This document shows positions 29,299-37,752 of a DNA stretch of 64,000 nt, in pieces. The first letter of the stretch is position 1. Each line of letters opens with the position of its first letter. The notes below the pieces were generated by a model that saw nothing but the letters and a program-made list of their open reading frames with translations, did not search any database and was not told the origin of the DNA. The stretch lies in contig NZ_CP036426.1 of assembly GCF_007752535.1 (NCBI RefSeq), positions 6,138,001 to 6,202,000 of the forward strand. Direction: 5' to 3'. This DNA is from Tautonia plasticadhaerens (GTDB lineage: Bacteria; Planctomycetota; Planctomycetia; Isosphaerales; Isosphaeraceae). A program made the translations under genes and the position numbers.

Positions 29299-30273
29299 GT
29301 GCTCCTGAATTGGAAATTCACGGAACAGCAACTCCCCTGGCTGATCCTGGCCCTGGGGATCCTCCTCGGCCTCGGCGGCTGGTTCGTGATCGAACGTCTC
29401 GGCCGCCCGGAATGGCCGGGAGGCAGCACCGCTGTCGGGCTGACGCTGGGAATCGTCGGCGGCCTGCTCATCCTCTTCGAGTTCCTCCTCTGGCCCCGAA
29501 AGAAGAAGCGAACCTGGAGGGTCGGCCGGGTCCGAATTTGGATGGCCGGGCACATCTGGCTCGGACTTCTTTCCCTGCCTCTTCTTATTCTCCATAGCGG
29601 CTTCCGTCTCGGGGGATCGCTCAGCACGATCCTGATGGCGCTGCTCCTCATCGTCGTCCTCAGCGGCATTTGGGGGCTGGTGTTCCAGCAGATCCTCCCC
29701 CGGAAGATGATGGACGAGGTCCCGACCGAGACGATCTACTCCCAGATCGACCGGATCGGTCAAATGACACGGCATGAGGCGTGGAGGCTGGTCGAGGCGA
29801 CGTGCGGCCCCTCCGACGACGAGGCTCGAGGATTCGCGGACGTGGACCAGGACGAAAGGGAAGAGGCCCCTCCCTATCTCGTCGTCGGGGCCTTGCGGAC
29901 CGCCGGCCGATTGCAGGGGAACGTCCTCCAGACGAGCGTCCCCTCGGCCCCCGTGCCCGGGTCCGAGCCACTCCGCGTGTTTTACCTCGATGAGGTCCTG
30001 CCGTTCCTTGAGCGGGGGAGCCGATCGGGCTCGCCTCTGTCGCAACGGCATCGGGCCGAGGCAATGTTCCTGGACCTGAAGACCCAACTCGACCCGAGGA
30101 CCTATCCTGCGATTGACGCCCTCGCCGGGGCCTGTGAGCAACGCCGCCAGCATGATCTACAGTCGAGGATGCACGTCTGGCTGCACGTTTGGCTCCTGGT
30201 CCACCTGCCGGCTTCGATCGCATTGGTGATCCTGATGTTCGTTCACGGTTACGTCGCCATCAAATACTGGTAG
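29299..30273 (+). CDS. Cytochrome b-like membrane protein of the multiheme operon
   Basis: The GTG at 29299 is preceded by GGAG at 29287-29290 and gives 324 residues; a GTG at 29224 would add 25 residues without a clear ribosome site. Hydrophobic helices lie at about residues 10-28, 45-62, 83-99, 103-125 and 298-318. Histidines are set in the helices: GHIWLGLLSLPLLILHSGF, and the C-terminal MHVWLHVWLLVHLP with MFVHGYVAIKYW. This is the pattern of a b-type heme protein that exchanges electrons with quinone. A soluble domain of about 170 residues separates the fourth and fifth helices and is unrecognised. The decaheme gene starts 8 bp after the stop, so they form one operon. Confidence 0.8.
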   Translation: MLLNWKFTEQQLPWLILALGILLGLGGWFVIERLGRPEWPGGSTAVGLTLGIVGGLLILFEFLLWPRKKKRTWRVGRVRIWMAGHIWLGLLSLPLLILHSGFRLGGSLSTILMALLLIVVLSGIWGLVFQQILPRKMMDEVPTETIYSQIDRIGQMTRHEAWRLVEATCGPSDDEARGFADVDQDEREEAPPYLVVGALRTAGRLQGNVLQTSVPSAPVPGSEPLRVFYLDEVLPFLERGSRSGSPLSQRHRAEAMFLDLKTQLDPRTYPAIDALAGACEQRRQHDLQSRMHVWLHVWLLVHLPASIALVILMFVHGYVAIKYW

Positions 30274-30281
30274 GGGGAGCC

Positions 30282-32015
30282 ATGCCGGACGCCTCGACGC
30301 CCAGGGGCCCGTCCCCTCGCCGGCCTTCCGGCAAGCAGCGGGCCGTCCGGGTGCCACTCGATTATTACAAGTCGAGAGACCCGCTGGGCCGTTGGCGGCT
30401 GCTGCTGGTGGTGTTCGCCCCGATCGTTTCGCTGGGCTGGTGGTTCGGCGACCAACTGCACCGGGGAAGCCGGTCCGAGATCCGGGCCTCACACGGGCCG
30501 GTCTGGGCCGGGCACGCGATCTGGGAGCACGACTGCGAGTCCTGCCACGTCCCCTTCGAGCCGATCAAGTCCGACGCCGCGTTCGCCCCCCGGGGCTCCT
30601 CCCGCCTCTCAGGCTCCGACCGACGCTGCTCGACCTGCCACGCCGGGCCGATCCATCACGCCAACCAACTCCCCGGGAAGACCGAATCGTGCGGAGGCTG
30701 CCACAGGGACCACCGCGGAAGAGAGGTCGACCTGACCCGGGTCCCCGACTCGCAGTGCACGCTCTGCCACTCGGACCTCCCGCACGCGATCGCGGGCAAC
30801 CCACCCGCCGTACCTCGTGACTCCCCGAGCGTGACCCGGTTTGACCTCGACCACCCCGACTTCGCGATTCGAGCTGCCTCGACGGATGGCCTGGGGGCGG
30901 TCGTGGGGCGCCTTTCGGATGAAGGCCCACCCGTCCTCGACCCGTCGAACCTCAAGTTCAATCACGCGATTCACCTGGAGGCCGGAATCGATTGCGGCTT
31001 CACGTTCGCTGACCTCGGGTCGGAGGACCGTCCCTGGTTCGGCTGGACGACGAGCACGCCGATCGAGGCGAAGGTGACGCTCGACTGCGCCTCCTGTCAC
31101 CTCCTGGACGCCGGCGATCGGCCGGCCGGTCCGGCCTCGGCGGTCTCGCCGGGGCCGCCCCGTACCACGGGGGACTACTACGCTCCGATTTCGTACGAGG
31201 CCCACTGCCGAGCCTGCCACCCCTTGACGATCGGCGTCCCCGACGCGGGTGACGTACCGATCGACGTCCCGCATGGCATGCAGCCCTCGGAACTCCGGAT
31301 CGTCCTGGAACGGACGTTCGCGGCCGAGGCCCTCGACCACAGACCCTCGCGCCGCGATCGCACGATCGGCGGGACCGGGGCGGAGAGTCCAGGGCGATCT
31401 GACCGGCAGACCCTAGAACTACTCCGTGACCTGCGCTCGTACGAGGAGGCGCGAATCCCCGGGGCCCGAGTCAGTCGCCCGACCGTCGGGGACGAGATCC
31501 AGGAGAATGTCGAAGACGCCGAGGGGACCCTCTACCTCGGGAAGCAGACCTGCTCCGAGTGCCATTCCTACGAGGCCCCCAGGGGGCCTGATCCGTCCGG
31601 GTGGACGGTCGCCCCGACCCGCATTCCCGAGATCTGGTTCTCCCATGCGCGTTTCTCCCACTCCGCCCACCGGGCCGTCTCCTGCGACCAGTGCCACAAC
31701 GGGGTCACGAGGTCTTCGACGAGCGATGACGTGCTGATGCCCCCGATCTCGACCTGTCGATCGTGCCATGCCCCGCCCGACGACCTGCATGGCACCCCCC
31801 TGAGGGGGGGGGCGCGGTTCGATTGCGTCGAATGTCACCGCTATCACAATGGGGAGAGCCCCCTCCAGGGCATCGGTGCCCTTGCCCGGCAGGTCGACCT
31901 GCCGGGGCGGCGGACGGTGGAGGAATTCCTCCGGGGTTCCGCGGGCCGATCCGCATCCGGCGGGCCTCGGGACGATCCGGGTGCCGATCGAGGTGGCACG
32001 ACCCGCCCGAAGTGA
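30282..32015 (+). CDS. Decaheme c-type cytochrome, membrane-anchored
   Basis: The ATG at 30282 behind GGGGGAG gives 577 residues. One hydrophobic helix near residues 41-56 (LLLVVFAPIVSLGWWFG) follows a basic N-terminal tail, so the bulk is anchored in the periplasm. Ten CXXCH sites are visible in order: CESCH, CSTCH, CGGCH, CTLCH, CASCH, CRACH, CSECH, CDQCH, CRSCH and CVECH. Histidines spaced between them (for example NHAIH, HSAHR) can supply distal ligands. The cysteine-rich N-terminal third resembles cytochrome c3/class III-like multiheme proteins. It sits between the cytochrome b-like gene and a NuoEF fusion and is the likely periplasmic wire of this complex. Confidence 0.92.
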   Translation: MPDASTPRGPSPRRPSGKQRAVRVPLDYYKSRDPLGRWRLLLVVFAPIVSLGWWFGDQLHRGSRSEIRASHGPVWAGHAIWEHDCESCHVPFEPIKSDAAFAPRGSSRLSGSDRRCSTCHAGPIHHANQLPGKTESCGGCHRDHRGREVDLTRVPDSQCTLCHSDLPHAIAGNPPAVPRDSPSVTRFDLDHPDFAIRAASTDGLGAVVGRLSDEGPPVLDPSNLKFNHAIHLEAGIDCGFTFADLGSEDRPWFGWTTSTPIEAKVTLDCASCHLLDAGDRPAGPASAVSPGPPRTTGDYYAPISYEAHCRACHPLTIGVPDAGDVPIDVPHGMQPSELRIVLERTFAAEALDHRPSRRDRTIGGTGAESPGRSDRQTLELLRDLRSYEEARIPGARVSRPTVGDEIQENVEDAEGTLYLGKQTCSECHSYEAPRGPDPSGWTVAPTRIPEIWFSHARFSHSAHRAVSCDQCHNGVTRSSTSDDVLMPPISTCRSCHAPPDDLHGTPLRGGARFDCVECHRYHNGESPLQGIGALARQVDLPGRRTVEEFLRGSAGRSASGGPRDDPGADRGGTTRPK

Positions 32016-32052
32016 CCAGGATCCAAGGCGACCCCGACCAACGTCTAGACCC

Positions 32053-33831
32053 ATGATCGTTCAGGAACTCAACGCCCTGCAGCAGCGATGCGGATTCCTC
32101 CCCGACGAGGAGCTTCGGGCGCTTTCCCGGCGGATCGACGTGCCGCTCCATCGTTTGCACGAGGTCGCCAGCTTCTTCCCGCATTACAGATTGAAGAAGG
32201 GGCCCGAGGTTGAGGTCCGGGTCTGCCGGGACGTCTCCTGCCACCTCCGAGGGGCCGAGCAGCTCAGGGATGGGGTCAAGGCCCTCGCCAACGAGATCGA
32301 CCCGACCGGGAAGGTGGTCGAGGTCGAGGGGGTCTCCTGCCTCGGGCAGTGCGACCATGCCCCGGCTGTCACCGTCAACGACCGCGTCGACCACGGCCTG
32401 TCCGAGCAGGACCTCCGGTCTCGGGTCCACGAGGCGGTCTCGCGGGAGCCTCCGCGCCATCGGCGGGCCGACCGCGGGCCGCTCGGCTGGAAGATCGACC
32501 CCTACGACGGAAATCCCCGCGACGAGGCCGTCCGGAAGTTGGTCGAGACCCGAGACCCGCGGACCGGATCCCTCTCGGGGGGGATCGACGACCTGCTCGA
32601 ACAGCTCAAGATCTCGACCCTCCGAGGCATGGGGGGGGCCCGGTTCCCGACGCACCTCAAGTGGGCCGCCGTCCGCGCCCAGGCCTCGGACGTCAAATAT
32701 GTCGTCTGCAACGGTGACGAGAGCGAGCCCGGCACCTTCAAGGACCGGGAGTTACTCCGGAGGGCCCCGCACCTCCTCGTCGAGGGGATGGTCCTCGCCG
32801 GGCTGACCGGCGGTGCAACAAAAGGTTACATCTACATTCGCCACGAGTACCACGAGGAGATCGAGGCGGTCGAGGACGCGATCCGGGAGGCCACGGCCCG
32901 CGGCGCCTGCGGGACGGACATCCTCGGGTCGGGCCTCTCCTTCCCGGTCGAGGTCTTCGTCAGCCCCGGCGGTTACATCTGCGGCGAGGAGAGCGCCCTG
33001 CTGGAGGCGATGGAGGACCGCCGCGCCGAGCCCCGCAACAAGCCCCCCTTCCCCACCGTCGCGGGCCTGTTCAACAAGCCGACGATCATCAATAACGTCG
33101 AGACGTTGATGTGGACCCCCTCGATCTATCTCAAGGGTGGGGAGTGGTACCGCGACCAGGGGATCAACGCGTGCAAGGGGCTCTGGTTCTGCTCGATCTC
33201 CGGGGACGTCCGGGCGCCCGGCGTCTATGAAGTCCCGTTCGGCGTCACCGTTCGCGACCTGATTTATCGCCGAGCCGGCGGCATGAGCCGGGGTCAGCGG
33301 CTCAGGGCGGTCGCACCCTCGGGGCCTTCGGGGGGCCTCTTCCCGCCCCTGATCCGACGTGACCTCCTCCCGGAGGCCTTCGCCAAGGCCCACCTCCCGG
33401 ACGCTGGGGCCTTCTTCGATCTCCTCGACCTGCCGCTCGACCCCGACATCGTCCGCGGCATGGGGGGCATGCTCGGCGCGGCATTCGTGGCCGTCGGGGA
33501 GCACGCGGATCTGGTCGGGCTGGCCCTGAACCTCTCGGAATTCTTCCGCAACGAGTCATGCGGCAAGTGCGTCCCGTGCCGGGTCGGATCCCAGAAGCTC
33601 GTCGAGATGATCCGGGCCCTCAGGGCGGGTCAGTTCGACCGGGAGCACCTGGAGCTCGCGCGGTCGCTCGGAAATACGATGATCCTGACCTCGATCTGCG
33701 GCCTAGGCCAGGTGGCGCCGAACCCCCTACTCACGCTGGCGAAATACTTCCCGGAGGAGATCGAGGCCCTCCTCGACCGCCGGGGAGGCCCGCCCGCCCG
33801 CGAGTTCTCGATGTTTGAAACGATCGTCTGA
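32053..33831 (+). CDS. Fused NuoE-NuoF NAD(H)-binding flavoprotein
   Basis: This 592-residue protein joins a thioredoxin-like [2Fe-2S] NuoE domain (1-130) to a NuoF domain (155-590). The NuoE cluster has four cysteines: Cys58, Cys63, Cys96 and Cys100. NuoF has the FMN/NADH segments RGMGGARFPTHLKW (191-204) and NGDESEPGTFKDR, then the [4Fe-4S] ligands Cys503, Cys506, Cys509 and Cys549. The nucleotide loop differs from the GRGGAGFPTG of true complex I, as in soluble hydrogenase and formate dehydrogenase diaphorases. It is cytoplasmic and 13 bp upstream of the Fe-S/cNMP fusion. It probably passes electrons between NAD(H) and that subunit. Confidence 0.93.
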   Translation: MIVQELNALQQRCGFLPDEELRALSRRIDVPLHRLHEVASFFPHYRLKKGPEVEVRVCRDVSCHLRGAEQLRDGVKALANEIDPTGKVVEVEGVSCLGQCDHAPAVTVNDRVDHGLSEQDLRSRVHEAVSREPPRHRRADRGPLGWKIDPYDGNPRDEAVRKLVETRDPRTGSLSGGIDDLLEQLKISTLRGMGGARFPTHLKWAAVRAQASDVKYVVCNGDESEPGTFKDRELLRRAPHLLVEGMVLAGLTGGATKGYIYIRHEYHEEIEAVEDAIREATARGACGTDILGSGLSFPVEVFVSPGGYICGEESALLEAMEDRRAEPRNKPPFPTVAGLFNKPTIINNVETLMWTPSIYLKGGEWYRDQGINACKGLWFCSISGDVRAPGVYEVPFGVTVRDLIYRRAGGMSRGQRLRAVAPSGPSGGLFPPLIRRDLLPEAFAKAHLPDAGAFFDLLDLPLDPDIVRGMGGMLGAAFVAVGEHADLVGLALNLSEFFRNESCGKCVPCRVGSQKLVEMIRALRAGQFDREHLELARSLGNTMILTSICGLGQVAPNPLLTLAKYFPEEIEALLDRRGGPPAREFSMFETIV

Positions 33832-33844
33832 GGGACACCCCCCG

Positions 33845-36157
33845 ATGAACCCGGCCCACGGCAGCGTCAATCGCCCCGTCTCCCTGACCATCGACGGCCG
33901 CCAGGTAACCGTGCCGGAGGGGACCACCATCTTCGACGCCGCCACCCGGGCTTTCGTCCGACAGGCCGGCGACCACAACCCGATCCCAATCCTCTGTCAC
34001 CGGGAGCACATGACCCCGGTCGCCGTCTGCCGGGTCTGCACGGTGGACGTGAGCGTCAACGGCCGCCAGGAGTTCCGCCTCGCCCCCGCTTGCCAGCGGG
34101 AGGTCGCCGACGGTATGGAGGTCCGGACCCACGAGGCGAGCGATCGGGTCAGGGATGCGGTCAAGATGCTGATCGAACTCCTGCTGGCGGACTACCCCGA
34201 CCCCGAGGCCGCTCGGGCCTCCCGCCTCACCAAGCAGGGCCAGGCCCGGGGAGAGGGGAACGACGAGCTGATCGAATTGGCCGAGCGCCTCGACGTGAAG
34301 GCCCCCCGCTTCTTCCGGTCCAGGAGGGAGCGGCCGGTCGACGAGTCCTCCATGGTCATCGCCGTCGACCACAACGCCTGCATCCTCTGCGACCGATGCA
34401 TCCGGGCCTGCAACGACGTCCGGGAGAACCACGTCATCGGCCGGACCGGCAAGGGCTACCGGTCCCGGATCGCCTTCGACCTGGACGACCCGATGGGAGA
34501 CTCTTCCTGCGTCGCCTGCGGCGAATGCATGATTTCCTGCCCCACCGGGGCTCTCCTGAGCAAGCACAACGTCCTCACCCGTCCCCCCTCCGGCACGGTC
34601 ACGACCGAGGAACTGGCGGCCCATCCACTCTTCGCCGGGGTCTCCCGGGCGTTCCTCGACTTCAACGAAGGTGCCGTCGTCCGCAAGCGCTTCAAGAAAG
34701 GAGACGTTGTCTGCAGGGAGGGTGACTACGACGCCACCGCCTTCTACATCGAAGACGGCGAGGTCGAGATCTTCATCGGTTCGCCCTTCAAGCACGTGAA
34801 GGACCAGCGCGGGCTCAACTCCTGGAACCCGTTCGCACGGGTGAGGAAAAGCTCGCTGGCGGGCCGCGGGGAGGACCGCCGGGACGACGAGCAGGAAGTC
34901 GAGTACATCTCCATCGATGCCCCGGTCGTGCTGCGCTACGACAAACCCGTCGCGACGATGGGCGAGGGCGCCATCTTCGGCGAGATGGCCTGCATGAGCT
35001 CCTACCCCCGGTCGGCGACCGTCGTCGCCCAGACCGAGTGTACGCTCCTGGAACTCGGCCGGAACGTCCTGTACATCCTCCAGCGTGGGAAATTCTCCAA
35101 GGCCCAGCTCGACGACCGTTACCGGCAGAACGCCCTGGACAACCACCTCCGGGGGGCCTCCGTCTTCGCCAGGGTGGCCAGGAACGAGGACGAGTTCAAG
35201 AAACTCGTCGAGTTCCTCCGCCCCCGGGTCGACCTCGTCCGGGTGAACAATGGCGAGGTCATCTTCCGCCAGGGGGATCCGGCCGACGCCTACTACCTCA
35301 TCCGGATCGGCTTCGTGAAGGTCTCCCAGGGGAGGCCCGGGGGCGAGTTCGTCCTCAGCTACCTCGGCCCCGGCAAGTCATTCGGCGAGATCGGCCTGAT
35401 GGGCCACATCCCCGACATCCGGGAACTCGCGCCGCCCGGCATCCGGACGGCGACCTGCACCGCCCTGGACCACGTCGACCTGGTGAGGATCAAGGGTGAG
35501 GACTTCCGGCTGCTCCTGGAGCAATTCCCCGGCGTCCGGAAGTCGTTCGTCGAGTACGCGGTCACGATCCTGAAGCAGAACGAGCAGATGATCCGCCGGA
35601 TCAACGAGGACTCGCTCGGCGACTTCTTGCAGCAGGGCCTCATGAACGCCCAGAGCGTCCTGGTGCTCGACCTGGAGAAGTGCACCCGGTGCGACGAGTG
35701 CACCAAGGCGTGCGCCGACTCGCACGGGGGCGTCACCCGACTGATCCGGGAGGGGCTCCGCTTCGACAAATTCCTGGTGGCTAGCTCCTGCCGATCGTGC
35801 CTCGACCCCTATTGCATGGTCGGCTGCCCGGTGAACTCGATCCGGCGGCGCGGGTCGCTGGAGATCATCATCGAGGACTGGTGCATCGGCTGCGGCAAAT
35901 GCGCCGAGAATTGCCCGTACGGGAACATCAACATGCACCCGTTCCCCACCGGACAGGCGGTGATCGACGACCGGACGGGCCGGAGGGTCCCCGTGCTCCA
36001 GCAAAAGGCGACGACCTGCGACCTCTGCCGGGAGCTGGACGGCCAGCCGAGCTGCGTGTATGCCTGCCCGCACGACGCCGCCCACCGGATGAAGGGCAGC
36101 GACCTGGCCCGGGAGATCGGCATCGTCGTCTCCCCGCCCTCGATCCGATCGACTTGA
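33845..36157 (+). CDS. NuoG-like Fe-S / double cyclic-nucleotide-binding / DmsB-like ferredoxin fusion
   Basis: This 770-residue protein starts at the ATG at 33845. Order of parts: plant-type [2Fe-2S] domain (Cys51, Cys62, Cys65, Cys83); a NuoG/HydA-like segment with two [4Fe-4S] sites (CILCDRCIRAC and CVACGECMISC, about 178-240); a first cyclic-nucleotide-binding domain (about 275-425; FGEMACMSSYPRSATVVA); a second (about 445-575; FGEIGLMGHIPD); and a C-terminal four-cluster module (CTRCDECTKAC, CRSCLDPYCMVGC, CIGCGKCAENC, CDLC...CVYAC, about 615-750) like DmsB/NrfC. There is no DNA-binding helix-turn-helix. It can carry up to seven Fe-S clusters. I infer an electron-transfer subunit whose activity is tuned by a bound nucleotide. 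Confidence 0.9.
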   Translation: MNPAHGSVNRPVSLTIDGRQVTVPEGTTIFDAATRAFVRQAGDHNPIPILCHREHMTPVAVCRVCTVDVSVNGRQEFRLAPACQREVADGMEVRTHEASDRVRDAVKMLIELLLADYPDPEAARASRLTKQGQARGEGNDELIELAERLDVKAPRFFRSRRERPVDESSMVIAVDHNACILCDRCIRACNDVRENHVIGRTGKGYRSRIAFDLDDPMGDSSCVACGECMISCPTGALLSKHNVLTRPPSGTVTTEELAAHPLFAGVSRAFLDFNEGAVVRKRFKKGDVVCREGDYDATAFYIEDGEVEIFIGSPFKHVKDQRGLNSWNPFARVRKSSLAGRGEDRRDDEQEVEYISIDAPVVLRYDKPVATMGEGAIFGEMACMSSYPRSATVVAQTECTLLELGRNVLYILQRGKFSKAQLDDRYRQNALDNHLRGASVFARVARNEDEFKKLVEFLRPRVDLVRVNNGEVIFRQGDPADAYYLIRIGFVKVSQGRPGGEFVLSYLGPGKSFGEIGLMGHIPDIRELAPPGIRTATCTALDHVDLVRIKGEDFRLLLEQFPGVRKSFVEYAVTILKQNEQMIRRINEDSLGDFLQQGLMNAQSVLVLDLEKCTRCDECTKACADSHGGVTRLIREGLRFDKFLVASSCRSCLDPYCMVGCPVNSIRRRGSLEIIIEDWCIGCGKCAENCPYGNINMHPFPTGQAVIDDRTGRRVPVLQQKATTCDLCRELDGQPSCVYACPHDAAHRMKGSDLAREIGIVVSPPSIRST

Positions 36158-36573
36158 CGCCGAGCCGCCGATGGGACACCGTCGGACGTCGGGCCTCCGC
36201 CCCGGGACGGGACCCCGAGACGCTTCCGGTTCAGATGCGCCGGCCCGGCGTCGAGTCCCGTCTCTCGGACGGCGGAGACTGGGTCGAGAGTGGCCCGACG
36301 CAGACCCTCGGCCTCGAATCTGGGGCGAGCCTCGAGCCCGACTTCGTCCCGATCTCCCCGAACAGGTCAGTGATCGGCAAGGCGGCCATGGAGCGGGCCC
36401 ACATCAGCATGACCGCCCCCCCTGCCGATCTCACCGTCCGGGTCTGCTACAATGACCCCGCGCTCCCCGAGACGTGCGAGAACGCCACCTCCGACATCCT
36501 CGACCGATGCCCAAGGCGGGTCGGCCAACCGTCTCGGTTCCCCCCCCGATCGGCCCCCCTCCCCCCCTTCCCC
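36158..36573. other. Intergenic region before the HAD gene
   Basis: About 415 bp with no convincing gene; the open frames here translate to low-complexity Arg/Pro/Ser sequence. The promoter-like site at 36445-36453 is the only recognisable signal. Confidence 0.45.
36445..36453 (+). promoter_or_regulatory. Extended -10 promoter element
   Basis: TGCTACAAT is a good extended -10 (TG, one base, TACAAT at 36448-36453) in otherwise GC-rich DNA. No good -35 is visible 16-18 bases upstream, as is common for extended -10 promoters. It lies 120 bases before the HAD gene ATG. Confidence 0.42.
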
Positions 36574-37209
36574 ATGCGAAAACCCGCGATCATCTTCGAC
36601 TTCGGCAACGTGGTCGCCTTCTTCGACTATCAGCGGGCGTTCGACCGGATCGGGCGAGACCTCAAGAGAGAGGGATCCGATCTGCTGACAGAGGCCCGCC
36701 TGGGAGGCTTCGACGACCTCCTTCGCCGATTCGAGCGCGGGCGGATCACGGCCGACGAGTTCTCGATCGCGTCCTGCCGGATCCTCGGGGCGTCGATGCC
36801 ACCCCGCGAGTTCGCCGAGGCTTGGGCCGAAATTTTCTGGCTGAACGAGGCCATCATCCCGACGATCCGGGGGCTCCAGGGGGCGGGCTACCGGCTCGTG
36901 CTCGGGTCGAACACGAACGTGCTGCACGCAGACTGGTTCCGTCGGGAATTCCTGCCGATCCTCTCGTCGTTCGACCACCTCGTTCTTTCTTACGAGGTCG
37001 GCCACGTCAAGCCGTCGATCGAATTCTATCTCGCGTGCGCCGAGGCGGCCGGGGCAATGCCGGCCGACTGCATCTTCATCGACGACCTCCCCGAGAACGT
37101 CGATGGGGCCCGGGCCGCCGGGCTCTCCGGCCTCCTCTATGAGCGACCGGAGTCCCTCGTCGGGGATCTCCGGGCCCTCGGCGTCGACTTCAGCCTTTCT
37201 CACGAATAG
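36574..37209 (+). CDS. HAD-superfamily hydrolase (subfamily IA)
   Basis: This 211-residue protein starts at the ATG at 36574; the ribosome site is poor (C-rich), so leaderless or weak translation is possible. Motif I is FDFGNVVAF with the nucleophile Asp in DFGNV. Motif II is the Ser of LVLGSNTN. Motif III is the Lys in GHVKPSIEFY, and motif IV is FIDDLPENVDGARAAGL. The set and length fit YihX-like phosphatases or haloacid-type HAD-IA enzymes acting on sugar phosphates. The substrate is unknown. It stands alone between the redox operon and the giant surface protein gene. Confidence 0.9.
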   Translation: MRKPAIIFDFGNVVAFFDYQRAFDRIGRDLKREGSDLLTEARLGGFDDLLRRFERGRITADEFSIASCRILGASMPPREFAEAWAEIFWLNEAIIPTIRGLQGAGYRLVLGSNTNVLHADWFRREFLPILSSFDHLVLSYEVGHVKPSIEFYLACAEAAGAMPADCIFIDDLPENVDGARAAGLSGLLYERPESLVGDLRALGVDFSLSHE

Positions 37210-37752
37210 TCCCGCCCCCCATCGGCACTGCCCCCCTGCCCGTCCCCACCGCGTCCGCCTCCCGAACCCCCGGCCCGACCGAGTTGACTCCGGTCCCCTG
37301 CGTCGCACACTCCACTTCGAACCGTGGCCCAGGGATCCCCAGCCGACGGGATTATCTCGCGACTCCCCCCCTGCGATCCGACCTCTTCCGGAAATCCCAC
37401 GGACCGGGACTTGACTCGCCCTGGACAAGACACGATGATTGGGTGAGTGCATGGAAACCAAGCCGTCTCACTGCACCGACCGTACCAATTGTCCCCACCG
37501 ACCCGGGGCGTCCCGAAGCTCGGGGCCCCTTGCGGTCGATCAATTGGACTGATTGGCGCTTGGGACGAATCCTACGCGCGCCGGGTCGCCGGCCGAGGCC
37601 GGGCGGACCATTCGGGATCAAAGGGGTCCGATCGCTTCAGAGTCTCCGAGCATTCCCCCGGGAGTAGCTCCCCGCCCGTCGCGGGGCCCGTCGGCTGATC
37701 GAGCACGCCGGACGGACGAGTGGGGGGCGGGATCATTTCGAGGAGTCGTTCG
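37210..37752. other. Intergenic region upstream of the giant surface protein gene
   Basis: About 540 bp. I see no gene and no convincing promoter. Small inverted repeats around 37505-37530 (CCGGGGCG / GGGGCCCC context) are not clearly above background for this GC content. The start of the next gene is fixed by AGGAG at 37741-37745. Confidence 0.4.

Noticed and set aside
27274-36157. Interpreting the redox cluster as a hydrogenase or formate dehydrogenase operon.
   Set aside because: No H-cluster, NiFe or molybdopterin catalytic subunit is encoded; the NuoG-like part stops after its Fe-S domains and is followed by nucleotide-binding domains.
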